Source: Synechococcaceae cyanobacterium (lineage in GTDB: Bacteria; Cyanobacteriota; Cyanobacteriia; PCC-6307; Cyanobiaceae). Taken from it: DNA of 64,000 bases. Below are positions 57,709-64,000 of this stretch, one piece after another (positions within the stretch are counted from its first letter, which is position 1; every line of letters starts with the position of its first letter). The notes below the pieces were generated by a model. It was given only the letters and a program-made list of their open reading frames with translations. It did no database searches and had not been told where the DNA came from. The position numbers and the translations under genes are program-made. Location of the stretch: contig CANCJV010000005.1 in the NCBI GenBank assembly GCA_947378425.1, forward strand, positions 55,703 through 119,702. Direction: 5' to 3'.

Positions 57709-59157
57709 TCACTTGCCAATGCAGAAGCGCGCGAACACCCGATCCAGCACCGCCTCACTCACCTCCTCGCCGGTGATCTCGCCCAGCTGACGCACAGCCG
57801 CCCGCAGATCAATCGTCCAGAAATCCCAGGGCATCTGCTGCCCGGCCGCCTCCAGGCTGGCCGCCAGGGCGGTGGCGGCCCCCGCCGCCAGATCCCGCTG
57901 GCGGGCATTGAGGGCCACCTGCAGTCCGGTGACATCCCCGAGGCCACAACGCTGCAGCAGCAGAGCCGCCAGCGACTCCCGCCCCTCGCCGCTGCGGGCG
58001 CTGATCACCACATCCGCCGGCCCCAACCGGCCAGCGCCGAGCGACGACACCCCTGGCTCCAGCAGATCCGCCTTGTTGCCCACCACCAGCAGGGGCACGC
58101 CGTCAGGCACCAGACGGCGCAGCGCCTCATCGTCGCCGCTCCAGCCCGAGCTCAGGTCGTAGAGCAGCACCACCCCATCGGCGGCGGCCAGGGCCCCATG
58201 GCTGCGTTCGATCCCCAGCCGCTCCAGCGGATCCTCCGTGGCGCGGATGCCGGCGGTGTCCACCAGCGTGAGCGGCACCCCATCCAGCACCAGCTCGCTT
58301 TCCAGCAGATCGCGGGTGGTGCCTGGCCAGTCAGTCACGATTGCCCGATCGCGGCGACTCAGCAGGTTGAGCAGGCTGCTCTTGCCCACATTCGGCCGGC
58401 CGACGATCGCCACCCGCAGGCCCTCGCTCAGCCGTTCTCCCTGCTGGGCCTCCGCCACCAGAACGTCCAGATCGGCCCGCACCGCCACCAGCTCGGCCAC
58501 CACCGCCGCCCCATCCAGCGGCGGCAGATCCTCCTCGAAGTCCACGCGTGCCTCCAGTTCCGCCAGCTGATCCAGCAGCCGTTCGCGCAGGGCGGTGATG
58601 CGGCGTTGAATGCCGCCGTCAATGCCGGCCATCGCCAGCTGGGCCGCCCTGCGGCCCCGGGCCGTGATCATCGCCACCACCGCCTCGGCCCGGGTCAGAT
58701 CGAGGCGCCCGTGGAGAAAGGCCCGCTGGCTGAACTCACCGGGAGCGGCCCGCCGCGCTCCCGCCGCCAGCACCAGCTCCAGCACCCGTCGCACCGCCTC
58801 CAGGCCGCCATGGCAATGGAACTCCACCACGTCCTCGCGGGTGAAGCTGCGGGGCGCTCGCATCAGCAGCAGCAGCGCCTCATCCACCCGCTCACCGCTG
58901 ACTGGATGCACCACGTGGCCGTAGAGCACCCGGTGGCTCTCCCACACCTGCGGACCCGCCGCCACGAACAGCTGGCGGCCGATCGCCTCGGCCTGGGGCC
59001 CTGAGAGCCGCACGATCGCCACACTGCCGGCCCCGGCCGCCACCGCCGTGGCAATGGCTGCGATCGTGCCGCCGTCGGCTTGCCCGGCTCCAGGAGTCCC
59101 CGGATCGGGCTCGGCGCCCCGGGGCTGGGATTGCGCCTGGGACCCTTGGGCTGGCAC
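57709..59157 (-). CDS. mnmE: tRNA modification GTPase MnmE
   Basis: MnmE, with MnmG, modifies the wobble uridine of certain tRNAs. The 482-residue protein has the folate-binding N-terminal domain (TIAAIATAVAAGAGSVAIVRLSG, REDVVEFHCHGG), a helical domain, and an inserted G domain with IVGRPNVGKSSLLN (Walker A), DTAGIR and NKAD. It ends in the hallmark CIGK, whose Cys is required for catalysis. The apparent GTG start at 59157 gives a Pro/Gln-rich leader of about 28 residues that is not conserved, so the true start may lie further in. It is the right border of the polyketide cluster. Confidence 0.95.
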   Translation of the reverse strand: MPAQGSQAQSQPRGAEPDPGTPGAGQADGGTIAAIATAVAAGAGSVAIVRLSGPQAEAIGRQLFVAAGPQVWESHRVLYGHVVHPVSGERVDEALLLLMRAPRSFTREDVVEFHCHGGLEAVRRVLELVLAAGARRAAPGEFSQRAFLHGRLDLTRAEAVVAMITARGRRAAQLAMAGIDGGIQRRITALRERLLDQLAELEARVDFEEDLPPLDGAAVVAELVAVRADLDVLVAEAQQGERLSEGLRVAIVGRPNVGKSSLLNLLSRRDRAIVTDWPGTTRDLLESELVLDGVPLTLVDTAGIRATEDPLERLGIERSHGALAAADGVVLLYDLSSGWSGDDEALRRLVPDGVPLLVVGNKADLLEPGVSSLGAGRLGPADVVISARSGEGRESLAALLLQRCGLGDVTGLQVALNARQRDLAAGAATALAASLEAAGQQMPWDFWTIDLRAAVRQLGEITGEEVSEAVLDRVFARFCIGK

Positions 59158-59298
59158 TGACTTGAAGGCATCGGATCAGCCGTCAGTCTCGGCCCCTGCG
59201 GGCTGCGGTGGGGCTGGTCCTTGGTGGACCGAGAGTGCCAGGGCGAGCAGCTGGCGGTGGGCACTCAGAGCGGATGCTGCCCAGACGATCGGCCGGGA

Positions 59299-59487
59299 TC
59301 AGCTGTTGGTCAACCCCGGAAACACCATCAGATCAATGTGCCCCCCGGAGGGATGGCGCCATTCGCGGAATTCCGCCGCCAGAGCCCGATGTTCGTGGCT
59401 GAGCGACTGGGACTCCAGATCCTGCAGGCGCTGATGCACCAGATCCAGGGTGTTGTCGATCAACTGGGCGGCCTGTTCAGAGGTCAT
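59299..59487 (-). CDS. Conserved-looking small protein, 62 residues
   Basis: From ATG 59487 the frame encodes MTSEQAAQLIDNTLDLVH, QDLESQSLSHEHRALAAEFR and EWRHPSGGHIDLMVFPGLTN. It is probably a short helical soluble protein. I do not recognise a family. A clean ATG, moderate codon quality and the position between mnmE and selO, where nothing else fits, support it as a gene. The frame stays open upstream to 59646, but that part is low-complexity and overlaps selO's end on the same strand. Confidence 0.55.
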   Translation of the reverse strand: MTSEQAAQLIDNTLDLVHQRLQDLESQSLSHEHRALAAEFREWRHPSGGHIDLMVFPGLTNS

Positions 59488-59566
59488 GGCATCAGAGCGT
59501 GGTTGGGGGGTTGTAATGGCGTCAGCCCCGGGCAGCTGTAGCGCCGCACACCGGGCCCGGGCCCTG

Positions 59567-61039
59567 TCAGCTGGCTCGCACGGACGTCGGCATCTGGGTG
59601 GCAGCCAGCCATTGCGCCAGGGGTTGCCAGTCGTCGTGTTGATCAATCGCGTCCCAGAGCCGCTCGATCACAGGCCGCACGGGCGTCTGCGCCAGGTTCC
59701 AGCGCTGCAGGGCGACTCCGATCGCCAGGCCGTGGGTCCCATCCCTGGCGGCCTGGTGCTGGCTCCACAGCCACCAGGCGTCCCGCCAGGCCAACCAGCT
59801 CGTACGAGCCGGCTCGGCGGCAGAGGCCACAAAGGGCTCGAGTTCTTCAGCTGTTTCAGGCAGGCCGCCGAGCCGCACCCGTTCCGCCAAAGCAGCGAAG
59901 AAGGTGCCGTAGCCCACCTCCCAATCGGCAAGGAGCTGCAGGGTGGGCGCCACCAGATCCGGCAATCCCGCCATCTCGGCCGCCGCCGCGGCGCCGTCGT
60001 CAAAGCCCAGACGCCGCCATAACCGGGCCCGGTAATGGTCGTCGTAGATCGCCGCGAAGCGCTGAAGCCGGTCCTCCAGCTCGGGCCGGGGCAACAGCAT
60101 CGCCAGGGGCTCCTGCAGCAGGCGCAGATTGTGATGGCAGATCAACGGCTGCTGGCCGAAGGCATAGAGACCGCTGTGGTCGAAGTAGGCGGCGGTGAAA
60201 GCCGGATCCGAGCGGTCCAGAAAGGCGAAGGGGCCGTAGTCGAAGCTCTCACCGGCCAGGCTCATGTTGTCGGTGTTGAGCACGCCGTGGGTGAAACCGG
60301 CCGCCATCCATTCGGCCGCCAGGCGCGCCACCCGTTCCACCAGCTCGCCATAAAACGCCAGCAGCTGGGCCTCGCCAGGCTCAAGCTCGAGCAGATGGGA
60401 GTAGTGGAACGCCACCACATGGCGCAGCAGCCGATCCAGCTGCTGGGGTTGGCGCCGATGCAGCAAGCGCTCGCAGCTGCCGAAACGCAGGTGGGTGCGG
60501 GCCACGCGCACCATCACCGAACTGCGGGTGGGCGAAGGTTCATCGCCGCGCCAGAGGTCTTCGCCGGTTTCCACCAGGGCCAGGGTGCGGCTGGTGCAGA
60601 CGCCGAGGCGATGCAGCGCCTCGCTGGCGACCACCTCGCGCACGCCTCCCTTGAGGGTGAGGCGGCCGTCGCCGCCGCGGCTCCAGGGGGTGGTGCCGCT
60701 CCCCTTGGTGCCCAGGTCCTGCAACTGGCCATGGCGATCGCGCAGCTGGCCGTAGAGAAAGCCGCGGCCGTCGCCCAGGAAAGGGTTGTAAGTGCCGAAC
60801 TGGTGGCCGTGGTAGCGCAGCGCCAGCAGGGGACCGCGGCCTTCAAAACGCCCGTAGGCCGCTTCGAGATGCTGATCGGCAACGCTGGCCGGATCGAGCC
60901 CGAGTTGAAGCAACAGCGGGTCGTTGCGGAAGCGCAGGGTGGTGCGGGGAAAGCTGGCGGCCTCCACCACATCCCAGTACTCAGGCCCCAGGGCCTCGAT
61001 GGCGGGCTCAAAGGGCAGAGCAAGCAGGGGGTTGAGCAT
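59567..61039 (-). CDS. selO: Protein adenylyltransferase SelO (YdiU family)
   Basis: A pseudokinase-fold enzyme that AMPylates proteins in redox-stress responses. The 490-residue protein starts at ATG 61039 (LNPLLALPFEPAIEALG). It shows LRYHGHQFGTYNPFLGDGRG, the nucleotide loop LGTKGSGTTPWSRGGDGRLT, KGGVREVVASEALHRLGV, the catalytic HGVLNTDNMSL, and FDYGPFAFLD with metal-binding Asp. Many bacterial SelO proteins have a C-terminal selenocysteine or Cys; this one ends without an evident redox Cys (WLAATQMPTSVRAS). The open frame extends about 33 codons upstream but without homology. Confidence 0.92.
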   Translation of the reverse strand: MLNPLLALPFEPAIEALGPEYWDVVEAASFPRTTLRFRNDPLLLQLGLDPASVADQHLEAAYGRFEGRGPLLALRYHGHQFGTYNPFLGDGRGFLYGQLRDRHGQLQDLGTKGSGTTPWSRGGDGRLTLKGGVREVVASEALHRLGVCTSRTLALVETGEDLWRGDEPSPTRSSVMVRVARTHLRFGSCERLLHRRQPQQLDRLLRHVVAFHYSHLLELEPGEAQLLAFYGELVERVARLAAEWMAAGFTHGVLNTDNMSLAGESFDYGPFAFLDRSDPAFTAAYFDHSGLYAFGQQPLICHHNLRLLQEPLAMLLPRPELEDRLQRFAAIYDDHYRARLWRRLGFDDGAAAAAEMAGLPDLVAPTLQLLADWEVGYGTFFAALAERVRLGGLPETAEELEPFVASAAEPARTSWLAWRDAWWLWSQHQAARDGTHGLAIGVALQRWNLAQTPVRPVIERLWDAIDQHDDWQPLAQWLAATQMPTSVRAS

Positions 61040-61247
61040 CCAGCCGGAAGCAAGGCGCCCATGCTGGGAGATCGATGCCTGCCCCGGGCCACAGCCGACA
61101 GCAACCAGAGTCGCCACAGCCATCCAAGCTGCTTCCACTCTTCAAACCGTCCAGCAGCCGTGGCAGGCATCGCCAAGGATGGGTTTCTTCGGTCAAGCCC
61201 TCACAGCAAATTGCAGTTGTTGTGATGCAATTACCGACCAACCTCCG

Positions 61248-61790
61248 ATGACCTTGCGCACCAGCCCCGGCCCGTCTCGGAAATCCGCAGCCCAGGTCGG
61301 TCAGCGATCGCGCCAGGCAGAAGCGGCCTTCGATCCCCGCGACGTGGGGGTGGGCATCCTGCTGGTGCTGCTGGGCTGCGCCTTGCTGGCCGGGCTGTTC
61401 CAGGCTGCCGAAACCCTGCGCTTCGACAGCCTGCTGGTGGCCAGCAAATCGATCTACAACGTCATCTCGGGTGTGCGCGGCATCGGCGCGGGCATCGGTC
61501 AGATGCTGCTCGGCCTCACCCAGATGCTCGGTTTTGCGGCCCTGGCCGCCGTCTCCATTGCCGCCGTGCTGTCGATTTTCAGCGGTGCCGTCAGGATCGG
61601 ATCCCACACCCTGCCGCGGCTGAGCACGGTCTGGATGCTGCTGTCCCAGTCGCTGCAACTGATTCTGCAGTTCCTGGCCGTACCGCTCTCCGGTGGCCAT
61701 GAAAAGCATCAACAGCGGGGCCTGAGGGACGAGTCCCACCTGGATCAACCCCAGCGCTCCAGCAGCGCCAGGAGCCGCCGAGCAGCCTGA
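61248..61790 (+). CDS. Small hypothetical membrane protein
   Basis: A 180-residue protein from ATG 61248. The polar N terminus (residues 1-32) is followed by hydrophobic segments around GVGILLVLLGCALLAGLFQAA, GIGQMLLGLTQMLGFAALAAVSIAAVLSIF and LSQSLQLILQFLAVPLSG, giving probably two or three membrane passes. A basic, Ser/Arg-rich tail follows. I do not recognise a family and no catalytic motif is visible. It is divergent from selO and converges on relA/spoT. The start is supported by the change of sequence character at that ATG rather than by a clear ribosome-binding site. Confidence 0.6.
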   Translation: MTLRTSPGPSRKSAAQVGQRSRQAEAAFDPRDVGVGILLVLLGCALLAGLFQAAETLRFDSLLVASKSIYNVISGVRGIGAGIGQMLLGLTQMLGFAALAAVSIAAVLSIFSGAVRIGSHTLPRLSTVWMLLSQSLQLILQFLAVPLSGGHEKHQQRGLRDESHLDQPQRSSSARSRRAA

Positions 61791-62131
61791 TCAGGCCCTG
61801 GCTTTCGCCTCAGAAAAAGCCCGAACCCTTGCAGCGCTGCCAACGCTGAGACTTTGACCATGACCAACTGGTTGTGGTTGCCAGGTCTGTCGGCCGGAGT
61901 TTCACGAGTGCCCTGAACCCACGAGGACAGGGTCCTCAAACGCAGGAGACCTCAACTCTGCCCCCTTCATGGGGCTGCTTGATGCGCCATCAAGCTCCTC
62001 CAGGAATCTGGAACGTTGCAGAAGAGCTTGTTCAGCGCAGCCCCATCAGGGCAGGGGGTCAAGCCCAGGCAGTTCCCCCCTGCGGAGCCATCCGGGCAAG
62101 CAAGTCCTGTATGGCCCCACCCGCAGCTGAC
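61791..62131. other. Convergent intergenic region before relA/spoT stop
   Basis: The 341 bases lie between two converging genes. Frames here have no family motif, and I see no clear terminator or RNA gene. Confidence 0.45.
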
Positions 62132-64000
62132 TCAACCGATGCCAGTGCGACAGATATCGAGGACATCCGCCATCGAACGAATCTGATCCATCGTGTCGCG
62201 CAGCTGGTCGGCACTCACCAACTCCACACGCAGATCGATGCGGGCTGGCTTGCCGGCACTGGTGCGCACCCGGGCATCACTGACGTTGATGCGGTGATCC
62301 GAAAGGCGCGTGAGGATGTCCTTGAGCACTCCCACCCGGTCCAGCACCTCGATGCGCAGCAGCACCGGGTAGCGGCGATGCTGACCAGCACCGGCTGGAT
62401 TCCAGCGCACCGGTAAGCGCCGCTCCGAAGGAGTCTGGCCGACATTGGTGCAATCCTGGCGGTGAATGGTGATGCCATGGTTGCCGAGGGCCACCGCACC
62501 CACGATCGCCTCCCCCGGCAACGGACTGCAGCAACCCCCAAGCCGGTATTCCAGCCCCTCCACCCCCAGGATCGGACTGCCGGAGTTCTGGTGCAGAGGT
62601 GTGGACGGTGCTGGGTGGGAGGCCAGGAGACCGGCGGCCACCTGCTCATTGGTGGGGACCGGTGTCGCCGCCTCGCTGGCCAGGCGAATCTCCTCCCGCA
62701 ACCGATTCACCACCTGCTGGAGCGTCACTCCACCGAAGCCGAGGCTGGCCAGCAGGTCCTCGGTGCTGATCAGATTGCAGCGGCGAGCCACCCGGGCGAT
62801 GGCGTCACCGTTGAGCAAGGCGTCAAATCCAGAGCGTCCCAGCTCCCGCTCCAGCAGATCGGTGCCGCGCTGAATATTCTCCTCGCGATGACTGCGTTTA
62901 TACCAGGCCCGAATGCGATTGCGAGCCGTGGGAGTGGCGACGAAATTCAGCCAGTCAAGACTGGGATGGGCATTTTTGCCGGTGACGACCTGCACAAAAT
63001 CGCCGTTCTGCAGAGGCGTGGCCAAGGGACAGAGGCGATCGTTGATACGTACTCCCTGGCAATGATTGCCGACTTCGGAGTGAATCCGATAGGCAAAATC
63101 CACCGCCGTGGACCCCTTACGCAGACCCAGCACATCACCCTTCGGCGTGAACACAAACACCTCCTCATCGAAGAGGTCCTCCTTGATCGAAGCCAGGAAG
63201 TCGCTGCTGTCGGTGCCGCCGTCATCCTTCTGCCAATCCACCAGCTGGCGCAACCAGTTGAAGCGCTCGGTGTCGTTGTCGGCGGGGGAGCCGCCCTCCT
63301 TGTATTTCCAGTGGGCGGCGATGCCGTATTCAGCCACCTGGTGCATTTCACCGGTGCGGATCTGCACCTCAATCGGCCGGTGCCGGCCAATCACCGCCGT
63401 ATGCAACGACTGATAGCCATTGGGCTTGGGCAGGCCGATGTAGTCCTTGAAGCGGCCCGGAATGGGCCGGAAGGTGTCATGGACCACCGCCAGGGCTCGA
63501 TAGCAGCCCTCCAGCGAGGGACAGAGAATGCGCACCGCCGCCACGTCGTAGATCTCGTGGAAGGCCTTCTGCTGGCGCTGCATCTTGCTCCAGATGCCAT
63601 AGAGATGCTTGGGCCTGCCGGTCACCTCACAGCTCTGCAACCCCACCGCCGCCAGGCGGTCGCGCAACAACTGCACAGTGACACCCAGCCGGTCCTCCCG
63701 GTCGCTGCGCTTGCTGGCCACCTGCTGCTGGATCTCGCGGAAAGCCTCCGGCTCGAGAATCTTGAAGGCGAGATCCTCCAGTTCCCACTTGAAGCGGCCG
63801 ATGCCGAGGCGATTGGCCAGGGGGGCGTAGATGTCGCGGGTTTCGCGGGCGATGCGCTGCTGCTTCTCCGGCTTGAGGGCCCCAAGCGTGCGCATGTTGT
63901 GCAGCCGATCGGCCAGCTTCACCAGCACGACCCTGATATCACTGGCCATGGCCAGGAACATGCGGCGCAGGTTCTCGGCCTGGGCTTCGGTCTGGTTGGT
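62132..64000 (-). CDS. RelA/SpoT (p)ppGpp synthetase/hydrolase, C-terminal part (runs off right edge)
   Basis: The stringent-response alarmone enzyme; its 5' end lies beyond base 64000. Visible from the edge: the end of the HD hydrolase domain (DIRVVLVKLADRLHNMRTL); the synthetase domain with YRALAVVHDTFRPIPGRFKDYIG, GYQSLHTAVIG and VQIRTGEMHQVAEYGIAAHWKYKEG; the TGS domain (VFTPKGDVLGLRKGSTAVDFAYRIH); a helical region; a zinc-finger/conserved-Cys region (LGGCCSPLPGEAIVGAV, DCTNVGQ); and an ACT domain (LLRIEVLDRVGVLKDILTRLS). Both catalytic halves appear present, so it is probably a bifunctional Rsh and the only long one in this lineage. The frame continues unbroken to the edge upstream of the internal ATG at 63961. 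Confidence 0.94.
   Translation of the reverse strand, partial: TNQTEAQAENLRRMFLAMASDIRVVLVKLADRLHNMRTLGALKPEKQQRIARETRDIYAPLANRLGIGRFKWELEDLAFKILEPEAFREIQQQVASKRSDREDRLGVTVQLLRDRLAAVGLQSCEVTGRPKHLYGIWSKMQRQQKAFHEIYDVAAVRILCPSLEGCYRALAVVHDTFRPIPGRFKDYIGLPKPNGYQSLHTAVIGRHRPIEVQIRTGEMHQVAEYGIAAHWKYKEGGSPADNDTERFNWLRQLVDWQKDDGGTDSSDFLASIKEDLFDEEVFVFTPKGDVLGLRKGSTAVDFAYRIHSEVGNHCQGVRINDRLCPLATPLQNGDFVQVVTGKNAHPSLDWLNFVATPTARNRIRAWYKRSHREENIQRGTDLLERELGRSGFDALLNGDAIARVARRCNLISTEDLLASLGFGGVTLQQVVNRLREEIRLASEAATPVPTNEQVAAGLLASHPAPSTPLHQNSGSPILGVEGLEYRLGGCCSPLPGEAIVGAVALGNHGITIHRQDCTNVGQTPSERRLPVRWNPAGAGQHRRYPVLLRIEVLDRVGVLKDILTRLSDHRINVSDARVRTSAGKPARIDLRVELVSADQLRDTMDQIRSMADVLDICRTGIG

Overview
The window is a GC-rich chromosomal piece of a picocyanobacterium of the Synechococcus/Cyanobium type. 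The evidence is the phylloquinone genes (menF, menA, menC, menE), a DUF3285 mini-protein, the grxC-gshB pair, a prfB gene with a programmed frameshift, and the housekeeping set argS, nadC, mnmE and relA/spoT. The species call is inference; no rRNA or photosystem gene is present.

Layout. 1-11005 is ordinary core genome: a divergent quinone block (menA-menC-menE leftward, menF rightward), a leftward grxC-gshB-membrane protein operon, and a rightward prfB-DUF3285-ybeY-dgkA-trpG/pabA-MBL-like series. 11077-14500 holds a periplasmic binding protein, an EamA exporter and hisC. 14669-26680 is a decayed accessory island. It contains a type I restriction-modification system in which hsdR, hsdM and hsdS are all broken, two ISAs1-family remnants, and between them an AT-richer gene for a large HExxH/Het-C-like exoprotein that is itself cut by an in-frame TAA. 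The 5' end of hsdR has been inverted on a segment whose ends can be placed to the base (14741-15392). argS and a methyltransferase follow, then the RiPP locus grrP-grrA-grrM, whose precursor has a repeated Asn-Gly-Gly-Phe core, and nadC.

33315-57390 is the most interesting part: a roughly 24-kb lipid/polyketide gene cluster lying between nadC and mnmE. It encodes an FkbH-type glyceryl-ACP enzyme fused to a membrane/left-handed beta-helix region and an ACP, an MFS transporter, an ATP-grasp ligase, a KS-KR-ACP-thioester reductase PKS without an acyltransferase, a fully reducing KS-AT-DH-ER-KR-ACP PKS, a DevBCA-type exporter, a PapA5/condensation-like acyltransferase and a cytochrome P450. The domain logic suggests a long saturated chain whose last round leaves a beta-hydroxyl and which is released by reduction. 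That would give a 1,3-diol-like lipid that could be esterified, hydroxylated and exported, recalling heterocyst glycolipids and phthiocerol esters but in a unicellular-type genome. Product and function are inference.

57709-64000 returns to core genome: mnmE, a 62-residue protein, selO, a small membrane protein and the 3' part of relA/spoT, which runs off the right edge.
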